Shown here one piece after another: positions 8,507 to 16,876 of a DNA stretch of 64,000 nucleotides. The translations under genes were made by a program, and so were the position numbers. The notes beneath the pieces were generated by a model. That model saw only the letters and a program-made list of their open reading frames with translations. It had not been told where the DNA came from and did not search any database. The stretch spans positions 1,612,001-1,676,000 of the forward strand of contig NZ_JACCFL010000001.1 in NCBI RefSeq assembly GCF_013410375.1, in the 5' to 3' direction. How positions within the stretch are numbered: position 1 is the stretch's first letter; the number at the start of each line of letters is the position of its first letter. The DNA is from Leifsonia shinshuensis. GTDB lineage: Bacteria; Actinomycetota; Actinomycetes; Actinomycetales; Microbacteriaceae.

Positions 8507-9148
8507 CTAGGACCGTCCCGCGCCCGGCCCCTCCGTCCCGTGCTGCAACCCCGCGCACAGCAGTTCCGCGAGCGCGGCAAGATCCTCGCGCGCGACCTCC
8601 GCGGCTCCCGACGCGTCCCCGTCGACCTCGGCGCCGATCCCTGCGCCGGCCGCCTCGTCCCGGAGCGGGGGCGTCGTCACGATCGCGCCCCACGCCAGCG
8701 CCGCCGCCCGGAGCCGCCTGTTCCCGATCGGGATGCGCAGGCTGCCGGCGAGGACCTTCTCGATCGTCGCATGCAGGGCGCGGCGGTGGGCGGCCAGGTT
8801 GGCCCTGACCTCCGGGTGGGAGTGCTGCTCGCGCCAGACGATGACGCGGAGCACGTCGGAGTCCGCCTGCACCCGGAACAGCTTCTGGCTCAGGTTCAGC
8901 AGCGATCGCACGGGGTTGCCCGGCTCGATCAGCGGCTCCGGATCGATCGTGCCCGGGCCCAGTCGTTCGCCGACCAGCGCGCCGAGGATGTCCTTCTTCG
9001 ACGGGAAGTAGTAGAACAGCAGCCCCTTGGGGACCGCCGCCGCCGCGGCGATGGCCGAGGTGGGGGTCGCGTCGAAGCCGCGCTCGGCGAACAGGGTCTC
9101 GGCCGCGTCGAGGATCCGGGTGCGCGCCTCCGGTGGCTGGTCCGCCAC
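8507..9148 (-). CDS. TetR family transcriptional regulator
   Basis: A 213-aa protein with an N-terminal TetR helix-turn-helix (TRILDAAETLFAERGFDATPTSAIAAAAAVPKGLLFYYFPSKKDIL, residues 9-54 read in parts) and a helical ligand domain. The GTG start has AAGGAC upstream. It lies downstream of the SPW membrane-protein gene on the same strand, 70 bp apart, and is probably co-transcribed. A perfect 18-bp palindrome on the promoter of that unit (9636-9653) is its likely operator, giving autoregulation. The ligand is unknown. Confidence 0.85.
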   Translation of the reverse strand: MADQPPEARTRILDAAETLFAERGFDATPTSAIAAAAAVPKGLLFYYFPSKKDILGALVGERLGPGTIDPEPLIEPGNPVRSLLNLSQKLFRVQADSDVLRVIVWREQHSHPEVRANLAAHRRALHATIEKVLAGSLRIPIGNRRLRAAALAWGAIVTTPPLRDEAAGAGIGAEVDGDASGAAEVAREDLAALAELLCAGLQHGTEGPGAGRS

Positions 9149-9218
9149 GTCGCCGTCCTTCCCGCAGTGTGTCGACAGGGTGCGAGGGGCCGGTCCCGGC
9201 CCCTCGCGTGGGTTCGTG

Positions 9219-9572
9219 CTAGTGCGTGGCCTGCGGATGGTGCATCTTCATCGCCGGCTGCACGGCCAGGAGGCCGGCGGCGAGGGCGACGACGCCCGCG
9301 ATCCACGAGGTCCAGGCGGCCCCGGCGTTGGAGGCGTAGTTGCCCACCCACGGCGAGATGATGAGCAGGGCGCCGAGGGCGACGTGGATCCACTCCATCG
9401 AGACCAGGCCCGGCATCGCCAGGCTCCAGACTCCCGCCGCGACCAGCAGCACACCGAGGACGAGCATGATCGGCAGGGACGCGCCCGTGTGGGCGGTCCA
9501 GATCGTCGACAATGCCACGTAGAGACCGGCGGCGACGGCCACCCAGTCCTGCCAGCGAGTCCACTTCTTCAT
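9219..9572 (-). CDS. SPW-repeat integral membrane protein
   Basis: A 117-aa hydrophobic protein with about four membrane spans. It repeats the SPW-family pattern of Trp plus small residues: WQDWVAVAAGLYVALSTIW near the start and ALLIISPWVGNYASNAGAAW later. The C-terminus ends in a His/Met-containing tail (MKMHHPQATH). The chosen start (MKKW) has AAAGGA about 11 nt upstream; an in-frame ATG at 9584 abuts that sequence and is less likely. Function of SPW proteins is unknown. It is first gene of a unit with the TetR gene and has its own strong promoter. Confidence 0.8.
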   Translation of the reverse strand: MKKWTRWQDWVAVAAGLYVALSTIWTAHTGASLPIMLVLGVLLVAAGVWSLAMPGLVSMEWIHVALGALLIISPWVGNYASNAGAAWTSWIAGVVALAAGLLAVQPAMKMHHPQATH

Positions 9573-9623
9573 CGACACCAACATCCTTTCGTCAGTCGGC
9601 TCCCGATCTGGGGGTCATGTTCG

Positions 9624-9653
9624 ATTTTAGAATTGATTGACCGGCCGGTCAAT
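9624..9653 (-). promoter_or_regulatory. Promoter with overlapping perfect TetR operator
   Basis: On the minus strand TTGACC (9647-9652), a 17-nt spacer and TAAAAT (9624-9629) form a near-consensus promoter for the SPW-TetR unit. The perfect 18-bp palindrome ATTGACCGGCCGGTCAAT (9636-9653) covers the -35 box, so a bound repressor would block RNA polymerase directly. Confidence 0.75.
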
Positions 9654-9660
9654 GCGCCGA

Positions 9661-10161
9661 TCAGCTCAGGTGGCGGCCCTCCGCGCGGCCGGCGGCGCGG
9701 AGCTCCGCCGACGCCGCGTCGAGCTCGGACCACGGTCCTGCGACCCCGAGGACGGCGATGCCGGCAGTGCGCATGATGACGTCCTCGCCGGCGAGGAGGG
9801 ACGCCAGCTCCTCCATGCCGGGGTTGTGGCCGACCAGCAGCAGGGTGCGGACGTCGTCGGGAACCTCGCGCACGATGTCGAGGAGCCGGCCGGCGGACGC
9901 CGCGTAGACGCGGTCCTCGAACCGGACGGGGGGCGCGGGCGCGAGCTCGGCGGACACGAGCCCCCACGTCTCGCGGGCGCGCTGCGCGGGGGAGACGATG
10001 GCGAGGTCGAGCGGGCCAACGTCGGTCGCGAGCCACCGGCCGGCGAGGGGAGCCTGCGCCTGTCCGCGCTCGGCGAGCGGCCGCTCGACGTCCGGCAGGG
10101 ACCCGGACCAATCCGACTTGGCGTGGCGGAGCAGGACGAGGGTGCGGTCGGTCGTGGTCAC
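9661..10161 (-). CDS. SixA-like phosphohistidine phosphatase
   Basis: A 166-aa histidine phosphatase. It begins TLVLLRHAKSDW (the RHAK phosphate pocket with nucleophilic His) and later has LLLVGHNPGMEELA with the second catalytic His. SixA proteins remove phosphate from phosphohistidine; partners in Actinobacteria are not defined. GTG 10161 is preferred because CACACT lies 6 nt upstream, the leaderless spacing common in this window; an alternative GTG six codons earlier would give 172 aa. Confidence 0.85.
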   Translation of the reverse strand: MTTTDRTLVLLRHAKSDWSGSLPDVERPLAERGQAQAPLAGRWLATDVGPLDLAIVSPAQRARETWGLVSAELAPAPPVRFEDRVYAASAGRLLDIVREVPDDVRTLLLVGHNPGMEELASLLAGEDVIMRTAGIAVLGVAGPWSELDAASAELRAAGRAEGRHLS

Positions 10162-10252
10162 GAGGCCAGTGTGCCGCACCGGCGGGCGGCGCGGCAGCGG
10201 GTCGTGGTGGGGCCCACCTCATACCGTGCCGTGGCCCCGGCGAAGTCGCTCC

Positions 10253-11119
10253 TCACGACGCGTCGAGCACCTCGCGGAGGCGCGCGGCGAACTCCCGGGG
10301 CTTTCCGGGATAGCCGGAGTCCTCCGCCGCGAAGCCGCCGTGGTGGCTCGGGAAGACGACCGGCTCCGTCCCGAGCAGCCCCGCGACCGCGGCCGACGTG
10401 CGGCCGGTGAAGAGGCCCTCCGACTCCTCGCCGACCGCGATGACGACGCGGGTGGGCGCCGCGGTCAGGGCGTCGATGTCGGGGCGGTACTCCGTGATCG
10501 CGACCGAGCGCTCCGAGAGCAGCGGGTCGTCGCGGGAGCCGTCGTCGGCCGCCGGCATCCCGAACATCGCGGGATCCGGAGCGGGCAGCGCGAAGTAGTC
10601 GTCGGTGAACTCGCCCCGCCACGAGGTCATCATGATGAACGCGGCCATGCCCGCCCCGAAGCCGCGCTCGTCGTATGCGGCGTGCACCGCCGCCAGCCCG
10701 CGCTCGGCGGCCGCCGCGTCGGGGAGGACTCCCGGCAGCGGCGGCTCGTGGGCGACCAGCGTCCGCACGTCGTCCGGGTGCGCGGCCACCAGCGCCAGTG
10801 CGGTCACCGCTCCGCCGCTGCTCGCGAACAGGTCGACCGGTCCGGCGCCGAGCGCCTCGATGATCGCGTGCACGTCCTCGGCCTGGATGGTCGGCGTGTT
10901 GGTGACCTCGCCGTCGCTGCGCGTGCTGCGCCCGAGGCCACGTGGGTCGTAGGTGACGACGACCCGGTCCGGCAGGTACGACGCGAGGGCGCGGAAGCCG
11001 CTCGCGTCCATCGGCTGGCCGATCATGACGAGCGGTGGATGATCGCCCGCCCCGGTCTGCGCCTCCTGGACGTCGTAGACGACCTCGGCGCCGGGCGTGC
11101 TGATGGTGCGCGTTTCCAT
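10253..11119 (-). CDS. Alpha/beta hydrolase
   Basis: A 288-aa alpha/beta hydrolase. Strand beta3 motif VVTYDPRGLGRS, a nucleophile elbow DLFASSGGAVTALAL (SSGG, Ser nucleophile) and a late FPSHHGGFAAE supplying the catalytic His are visible. The oxyanion region is replaced by MIGQPMDASGF rather than the usual HG. It most resembles uncharacterised actinobacterial hydrolases; substrate unknown. It is divergent from the YibE/F gene. Confidence 0.8.
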   Translation of the reverse strand: METRTISTPGAEVVYDVQEAQTGAGDHPPLVMIGQPMDASGFRALASYLPDRVVVTYDPRGLGRSTRSDGEVTNTPTIQAEDVHAIIEALGAGPVDLFASSGGAVTALALVAAHPDDVRTLVAHEPPLPGVLPDAAAAERGLAAVHAAYDERGFGAGMAAFIMMTSWRGEFTDDYFALPAPDPAMFGMPAADDGSRDDPLLSERSVAITEYRPDIDALTAAPTRVVIAVGEESEGLFTGRTSAAVAGLLGTEPVVFPSHHGGFAAEDSGYPGKPREFAARLREVLDAS

Positions 11120-11278
11120 GTCTGCCTCGTCTCCGTCGGCGAACGATTCCCCGCAACGGATGCTACGCGCTCGGGCCGCCGGAGGAACAGGGCTCCGGGA
11201 GTCCCGGCGGGCGCTCCCAGCCGCGCGCACTACAGTGGCGTGGCCACCCCGTGTCCAAATTCGCCGATCGGAGACCCG

Positions 11279-12595
11279 ATGGCCCACGCCCACTCCCATT
11301 CGCACGGCCGCGGCGACCGCACCCCGAAGGCGGGCCGGACGCTCCGCGCTGTGGTCGCCGGCGTCCTGATCGCCGCGGCGCTGGCGACGGCCGCCGGGCT
11401 GGCGCTGCTCTGGCCCGACCACGCGAAGGTCGCGACCGCGTCGTCGAAGATCGAGTTCGCGCCGAAGGGGACCACCTTCCCGACCGGGAAGATCGTCGCG
11501 CTCCAGAACGGCTGCCCCGGATACTTCTCGTCCGGCGCCGCGACGACGGCGCCGGGCGACACCCGCGCGTGCCAGCTCGCCGGGGTGCAGCTGCTCGACG
11601 GGAAGAACCAGGGGCGCACGGTCACGATCCCGGTGCTCTGGCCCTACGCGAGCGCCGGGCTGCACGTCGGCGACCGGCTCGAGCTCGTGCTGCCGCCGCA
11701 GTCCACGCCCGGCGGGACGCAGGGACTCACCGTCAACGGGGTGATCCGGGACCAGGCGCTGTGGGCGTGGGCGATCGTGTTCGCGATCGTCGTGGTCGCC
11801 GTGGGCCTGCTGCGCGGATTGATGGCGCTCGTGTCGCTGGCGTTCAGCGGGTTCATGCTGGTGGCGTTCGTCCTCCCGGCGCTCGTGAGCGGGCAGCCGG
11901 GCCTCCCGGTCGCCGTCGTCGGCGGGTCCGCGATCATGTTCGTCGTCCTCTACCTCGCCCACGGGCCGTCGGTCCGGACGAGCGTCGCCCTGTTGGGCAC
12001 CCTGTTCGGGATCGTGCTCACGGCCGGGATCGCGCAGCTCGCCGTCACCACGACGCACCTCACCGGAGTGACCGGCGACGTCGGCGGGATGCTGGCGGGC
12101 ACCACCCAGATCGACTTCCGCGGCGTGCTGACCTGCGCGATCGTGATCGCAGGGCTGGGCGTCCTCAACGACGTGACGGTGACCCAGGCGTCCTCCGTCT
12201 GGGAGCTGCGGGCCGCGTCCCCCGCGCTCACCCGCCGCCAGCTCTTCGCCCGCGCGATGCGGATCGGCCGCGACCACATCGCCTCCACGATCTACACCAT
12301 CGCCTTCGCCTACGCGGGGGCGGCGATGGTGGTGCTCATCGTCCTCTACCTCTACGACCGCTCCACGCTCAGCCTGCTCTCGCAGGAGGACCTCGCCGCC
12401 GAGGTGGTGCGCACGCTGTGCAGCGGGATCGGCCTGGTGCTCGCGGTCCCGGTCACCACCGCGATCGCGGCGGCGCTGGTTCCCGCCGAGGTGGTCGGGG
12501 CGGAGGAGAACCGGCTGCTGGACGCGCTCAAGCTGCGCTGGTACTCCTTCGTCCCGCGCGCGGCCGCGGTCGAGGAGCCGTCGCGGCCCTACTGA
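11279..12595 (+). CDS. YibE/F family membrane protein with His-rich N-terminus
   Basis: A 438-aa polytopic protein. It opens with the His-rich MAHAHSHSHGRGD, then one membrane span, an extracytoplasmic domain (about 55-165) and about seven membrane segments typical of YibE/F. These include VTGDVGGMLAGTTQIDFRG and LNDVTVTQASSVWELR; the GVLNDVTVTQ element is the family hallmark. Start ATG has GGAGACCCG directly upstream. YibE/F proteins have no firm function; the His tract suggests metal contact, which is only an inference. A -10 like TACAGT (about 11230) gives a short leader. Confidence 0.85.
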   Translation: MAHAHSHSHGRGDRTPKAGRTLRAVVAGVLIAAALATAAGLALLWPDHAKVATASSKIEFAPKGTTFPTGKIVALQNGCPGYFSSGAATTAPGDTRACQLAGVQLLDGKNQGRTVTIPVLWPYASAGLHVGDRLELVLPPQSTPGGTQGLTVNGVIRDQALWAWAIVFAIVVVAVGLLRGLMALVSLAFSGFMLVAFVLPALVSGQPGLPVAVVGGSAIMFVVLYLAHGPSVRTSVALLGTLFGIVLTAGIAQLAVTTTHLTGVTGDVGGMLAGTTQIDFRGVLTCAIVIAGLGVLNDVTVTQASSVWELRAASPALTRRQLFARAMRIGRDHIASTIYTIAFAYAGAAMVVLIVLYLYDRSTLSLLSQEDLAAEVVRTLCSGIGLVLAVPVTTAIAAALVPAEVVGAEENRLLDALKLRWYSFVPRAAAVEEPSRPY

Positions 12596-12755
12596 CGCCC
12601 GCGCGGCGACGCCCGCACGAGGATGCGCGCCGCCGTCTACCCGAGAACTGGGGCGGCCAGCGCGGCTTCGAGTTCGCTGATCCGGGCCTCCGATCACAGG
12701 TCGGCGACCTACTCTGCTAGCGACGGTGGGGGAGCCGGTAGAGACAGGAATGACG

Positions 12756-12938
12756 ATGAGTGCAGCGATTCTCCCCATCGGGAGACCGTCGCCGGTTCCG
12801 CACGTGGAGACGATCCCGGGTTCGGGCGAGGGCGAGAGCAAGACGATCAGCGTGCGCTGCTGGTGCCCGATCGGTCACGACCACACCTATGCGGAGTGGG
12901 TCGAGCTGTTCGGGCGGTCCCAGTACGACGCCCGCTGA
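12756..12938 (+). CDS. Small protein with CxC/His motif, unknown function
   Basis: A 60-aa protein with AGGA 6 nt before the ATG (in-frame ATGs at 12726 and 12750 are less well placed). The centre reads ISVRCWCPIGHDHTYAEW: two cysteines one residue apart followed by two histidines, a plausible zinc or metal site. No family is recognised. It stands alone between YibE/F and the convergent SDR gene, 21 bp from the latter's end. Confidence 0.5.
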   Translation: MSAAILPIGRPSPVPHVETIPGSGEGESKTISVRCWCPIGHDHTYAEWVELFGRSQYDAR

Positions 12939-12959
12939 GAGCGCGGCGCGCGGCCGCGC

Positions 12960-13682
12960 TCACCAGGGCGCGATCGTCCCGTCCCAGGAGAACAGCAGTC
13001 CGCTCGGCCCGTCGTCGGGCAGCGTGGCGAGGCGCACGGCGGCCTCCGCCGCCTCGGCGGGGTCGCCGCCGGCGGCCGCGGCGCGCGGGTTCAGGTTGGT
13101 GGCCCGCAGGCCTGGCGCCAGCGCGTTGACCTTGACGCCGTCCGCCGCGAGGGCGTGCGCGTAGAAGATGGTCAGGCCGTCCAGAGCGGCTTTCGACGAA
13201 CGGTACGCGGCGCCGCGTCCGGACGAAGCCGCGACGTGGTCGAACTGCGGGTTCGGCCCGGTGCTCCAGGTGAGCGAGCCCGTGCCGCTGGAGATGTTGA
13301 CGATCCGGGGGTGCGCGGAGCGGCGCAGCGCGGGGACCAACGCGTTGGTCACCGCGACCACGCCGAACACATTGGTCTCGTAGGTGCGCCGGAACACGTC
13401 GACGTCCACGTCGGTGACGACGTCCGCGATGTCCAGCGAGATGCCCGCGTTGTTGACCAGGACGTCCAGCGTCGGGACGGCCGCCGCCGCGGCGGCCACG
13501 CTCTCGGCGTCCGTCACGTCGAGCGGGAGGACGGCGCCGCCGACTTCGGCTGCGGTCTGCTCGCCGCGCGCGCGGTCGCGGGCACCGATGAGGACGTTCC
13601 AGCCCTGGGCTGCGAGCCGGCGGGCGATCTCCTTCCCGATTCCGCTGGTGGCTCCGGTCACGAGTGCAGTGGTGGTGTTCAC
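12960..13682 (-). CDS. Short-chain dehydrogenase/reductase
   Basis: A 240-aa classical SDR. It has the cofactor glycine motif TGATSGIGKEIA near the start, NNAGISLDIA, the catalytic Ser region NISSGTGSL and YRSSKAALDGL with Tyr and Lys. GTG 13682 overlaps the stop of the GH43 gene (GTGA); ATG 13691 three codons earlier is an alternative. As the last gene of the sugar operon it may oxidise or reduce a released sugar or aglycone, but no substrate is shown. Confidence 0.8.
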   Translation of the reverse strand: MNTTTALVTGATSGIGKEIARRLAAQGWNVLIGARDRARGEQTAAEVGGAVLPLDVTDAESVAAAAAAVPTLDVLVNNAGISLDIADVVTDVDVDVFRRTYETNVFGVVAVTNALVPALRRSAHPRIVNISSGTGSLTWSTGPNPQFDHVAASSGRGAAYRSSKAALDGLTIFYAHALAADGVKVNALAPGLRATNLNPRAAAAGGDPAEAAEAAVRLATLPDDGPSGLLFSWDGTIAPW

Positions 13683-14692
13683 GCCCTCCATGCTCCGCCG
13701 GGCCCGGCGGCGGAGCCAGGCCCGGCCAGTACCACCCTGGGCAGGCCGCCGGACCAGTCAAGCGGCGCGATGAACAGCTGACGTTTGCCGCCGCCGGCGT
13801 CCCAGGCGTGGAACGCGATCAGGTCGGCGCCGTCGTCCAGACGCAGCACGGAGTTGTGGCCGGGCCCGAGCAGGCCGGTGAGTCCGGTGCTGAGGACGTC
13901 GGCGGCCGCTCGCGGCTCGTGCGTCCAGGGACCGAGCGGATGCGGCGCGGTCGCCACCGAGACGCCGTAGCCGTCGCCCTCCCAGGAGCCGCCGGAGAAG
14001 AACAGGTGGTACTGGTCGTCCCGCCGGACGACGGCCGGCCCTTCGAGGGTGTGCCAGTCGAGGGTGCGCCCGTACATCCGGCGGGCGCGTGCGTAGAGCT
14101 GCCAGTCGGCGTCCGGCGCCAGCACGGCGACCGGGTCAGAGCCGGCGCGGGTCATGCCGTCGAGGCGCAGCACCGCGAGGTGCGTGCCCGGTCGCGTGCC
14201 GGTGAGGACGTCGCGTGCGAAGAACAGGTACCAGCTGCCGTCGGCGTCCCGGAACGGGTGCGCGTCGATCGCGAACGACTCGCCCGGGGTGAGGTTCACA
14301 CCCTGGTCGACGAATGGCCCGAGCGGGGAGTCCGCGCGGGCCACCCGCAGGTGGTGCCCGGCGATGCCGTGGCCGACGGAGAAGAACATCCAGTAGGCGC
14401 CGTCGCTCGCCACGACCTCCGGCGCCCAGTAGGCGTCGCCGAGCGAGGGGTCCAGCCGCTCCAGCACGCCGCCCGCGCTCGTCCAGTTGACGAGGTCGGG
14501 GGAGCGGAGCGCCTCGAACGCGCGCGTCTCCGTGCCGTCGAGCGCGCGGTCGTCGCCGGACCCGTAGGCGATGAACCCGCCGTCGAAGCGGGTGAGGAAC
14601 GGGTCGGCGAAGTAGCCGTCGTAGGCGGGCTCCGGATGGACCTGCTCCGAGCGGACCGGCCCCGAGCACACCGACTCAGAGCGCGAGCTCAT
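13679..14692 (-). CDS. Glycoside hydrolase family 43-like protein
   Basis: A 337-aa predicted five-bladed beta-propeller hydrolase. Family-43 style acidic motifs are seen: YDGYFADPFLTRFDGG (catalytic base Asp), DAYWAPEVVASDGAYWMFFS and AIDAHPFRDADGSWYLFF. No signal peptide, so it acts inside the cell on imported oligosaccharides, likely arabinosides or xylosides. It overlaps the GH1 gene by 17 bp and the SDR gene by 4 bp, consistent with one transcript. A GH43/GH117/GH130 neighbour family cannot be excluded. Confidence 0.78.
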   Translation of the reverse strand: MSSRSESVCSGPVRSEQVHPEPAYDGYFADPFLTRFDGGFIAYGSGDDRALDGTETRAFEALRSPDLVNWTSAGGVLERLDPSLGDAYWAPEVVASDGAYWMFFSVGHGIAGHHLRVARADSPLGPFVDQGVNLTPGESFAIDAHPFRDADGSWYLFFARDVLTGTRPGTHLAVLRLDGMTRAGSDPVAVLAPDADWQLYARARRMYGRTLDWHTLEGPAVVRRDDQYHLFFSGGSWEGDGYGVSVATAPHPLGPWTHEPRAAADVLSTGLTGLLGPGHNSVLRLDDGADLIAFHAWDAGGGKRQLFIAPLDWSGGLPRVVLAGPGSAAGPGGAWRA

Positions 14693-16022
14693 CGGCGACC
14701 TCCGCCCCGGCCTTCTCGGCGCCGGACTCCGCGGCCAGCCGCGCGTACAGCTCCGCCGCGGCGGTGGGCACCCGGGCCAGCCGGCCGTCGTCCTGCTCGT
14801 CCAGCCGGATGACGCCCATCCGCCGCAGGAACGGCGTCTTCGAGCGGGCGCCGTCGCCGGAGCGCTGGCGCGCGGCGACGACGTCGTCGTCCACCACGAA
14901 CTCCTCGACGTTGCGGCCGCCGGAGGCGTACGACCAGTCCACGAAGTCGAAGACCGGCCACCAGGTGTAGCCGCGGATGTCCAGGCCCTCCGCGCGCAGG
15001 CCCGCGATCGACCGCACCGAGTCGTCCAGCCACGCGGACCGGAGCCCGTCGTCGCCCTCGATGCTGGTCTCGGTGATCAGCATCGGGAGACCGTACCGGG
15101 CGGAGAACGCGCGGAGGCTGTCGGCGAGGCCGTCGCTCCAGCGGTTGGTCGCCACCTGCGCCACCTCGTCGCTGCGCTGCACCAGGGTGCGCGGGGAGAG
15201 GTCCGGGTAGTAGTTGACGCCCAGCAGGTCCACGGCCGGCGGCGCGGCGGTCAGCCGCTCCAGCCGGTCGGGGGCCGCGCCGTGCCCCAGCAGCCAGGCG
15301 TGGAGCGGGTGGGAGGGGTCGACGCGGCCGAGCAGGAGGTCGGTCGGCAGCATGCCGACCGCCTCCAGCAGCGCCGCGTGCGCGGCGAGCCCCGGGTCGT
15401 CCGACCGGTACAGCGAGGACGCCTCCACGTGCACGATGGTCGCGTCCGGGTTGGCCGCGCGGACGGCGCGGATCGTCTCCGCCATCCCCTCCACGACGCC
15501 GAGGGTGACGGCCGTCCAGCCGTCCCAGCCGGTCAGCGACGGCGGCCAGACGCCGCGGAGGCCGCAGAACGACGCCGTGGTGAGCGGCTCGTTCAGGGGG
15601 GTGACGTGGTCCACGATCCCGCGGTACCGGGCGGCGAACGCGCCGGCGAACTCCGCCACCGTCCGCGGGTAGCGCTCGTCCGCGAAGGACGCGCGCAGCC
15701 AGGTGGGCGTGCCGTAGTGCACGAGGTCGGCGATCACGGTGAGGCCGAGCTCCGTGGCGGCGTAGTGGAGGCGCTCGTCGAGCATCGTCCAGTCGAAGAC
15801 TCCCGGCGCGGTGTGGACGAGCGGCCAGTTCACGCCGTACCGCACGACGGTCGCGCCGAGGTCGCGGACCGCCCGGAGGTCGTCCCGCCAGTGCTCCGTG
15901 TGCTCGGTGAGGTCGTACTCGTCCAGGTCGGCCATCGCGAAGTGCTCCGGCGGGTAGACGCAGGTGTCCTCGATCCCGGCCGCCCAGGCGAACTCGCCGG
16001 GGCCCAGCCCCGCGGCCGTCAC
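14676..16022 (-). CDS. Family 1 glycoside hydrolase (beta-glycosidase)
   Basis: A 448-aa (beta/alpha)8-barrel enzyme. The acid/base Glu lies in VTPLNEPLTT and the nucleophile Glu in MLITETSIEG; ADLVHYGTPTWL and LLGVNYYPDLSP fit clan GH-A, closest to GH1. It is cytoplasmic (no signal). GTG 16022 overlaps the upstream permease stop (GTGA). With the ABC importer and GH43 it should cleave an imported beta-linked oligosaccharide. Confidence 0.82.
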   Translation of the reverse strand: MTAAGLGPGEFAWAAGIEDTCVYPPEHFAMADLDEYDLTEHTEHWRDDLRAVRDLGATVVRYGVNWPLVHTAPGVFDWTMLDERLHYAATELGLTVIADLVHYGTPTWLRASFADERYPRTVAEFAGAFAARYRGIVDHVTPLNEPLTTASFCGLRGVWPPSLTGWDGWTAVTLGVVEGMAETIRAVRAANPDATIVHVEASSLYRSDDPGLAAHAALLEAVGMLPTDLLLGRVDPSHPLHAWLLGHGAAPDRLERLTAAPPAVDLLGVNYYPDLSPRTLVQRSDEVAQVATNRWSDGLADSLRAFSARYGLPMLITETSIEGDDGLRSAWLDDSVRSIAGLRAEGLDIRGYTWWPVFDFVDWSYASGGRNVEEFVVDDDVVAARQRSGDGARSKTPFLRRMGVIRLDEQDDGRLARVPTAAAELYARLAAESGAEKAGAEVADELAL

Positions 16023-16876
16023 TTGAGCCCCGTCGTGGCGACGCCGGCCACGAAGTACTTCTGCGCGAAGAAGAACGCGACGGCGATCGGGATGAGGGAG
16101 ATCGTCGCTCCCGCGAGCAGGACCGCGTGGTCGGTCACGTGCTGGCCGCCGAACAGCGTGAGCCCGGCGGGCAGCGTGAGCATGTTCGGGTCGCTGGTGA
16201 CGACGAGCGGCCAGAGCAGGTCGTTCCACAGGTTCATGAAGTTGAGGATCGCGACGGTCGCGATGGCGGGCTTGGCCAGCGGCAGGATGATCTGCCAGTA
16301 GATCCGGAAGTGGCCGGCCCCGTCGATCCTGGCTGCCTCGTCGAGCTCGGTGGGGATGCTGATGAAGAACTGCCGGAAGAGGAAGATCCCGAACGCACTG
16401 GTGGCGCGCGGCACGATCAGCCCCTGGTAGGTGTTCAGCCAGCCGAAGTGGAACAGCTCGATGAAGACCGGGATGAGCGTGACCTGGAACGGCACCATCA
16501 GCGTGGCGATGACCAGGATGAAGGCGAGGTTGCGGCCGCGGAACTTCAGCCGGGCCAGCGCGTAGGCGCACAGCGAGTCGAACAGCAGCGTGGCCGCGGT
16601 GGTCACGCCCGCGAACAGGAACGTGTTGCCGAGGAGGCGCAGGAAGGGGAGCTGCTCCCAGACGCCGAGGTAGCCGTGCAGGGTGATCGAGGTCGGGAAG
16701 AGCGAGGCCGGATTGCCGAAGAGGTCGCTCTCGCTGCGGAACGAGCCGGACACCATCCAGATGAACGGGACGATCGCGAAGAGCAGGCCGATCACAAGCA
16801 CAATCCACTTGGACGACGCGGCGAGGGCGGACAGGCCGCTGGACCGCCGGGCGCGGACACCGGTTTCAGTCGACAT
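16019..16876 (-). CDS. Sugar ABC transporter permease (MalG/CUT1 type)
   Basis: A 285-aa inner-membrane permease with six predicted spans. The EAA loop is IPTELDEAARIDGAGHFRIYWQI in parts, the contact site for the ATPase. ATG 16876 overlaps the end of the other permease by 11 bp, so an upstream extension is not needed. It is the second membrane subunit of the importer. No ATP-binding gene is present in the locus; CUT1 systems in Actinobacteria often share an MsiK-type ATPase encoded elsewhere. Confidence 0.88.
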   Translation of the reverse strand: MSTETGVRARRSSGLSALAASSKWIVLVIGLLFAIVPFIWMVSGSFRSESDLFGNPASLFPTSITLHGYLGVWEQLPFLRLLGNTFLFAGVTTAATLLFDSLCAYALARLKFRGRNLAFILVIATLMVPFQVTLIPVFIELFHFGWLNTYQGLIVPRATSAFGIFLFRQFFISIPTELDEAARIDGAGHFRIYWQIILPLAKPAIATVAILNFMNLWNDLLWPLVVTSDPNMLTLPAGLTLFGGQHVTDHAVLLAGATISLIPIAVAFFFAQKYFVAGVATTGLK

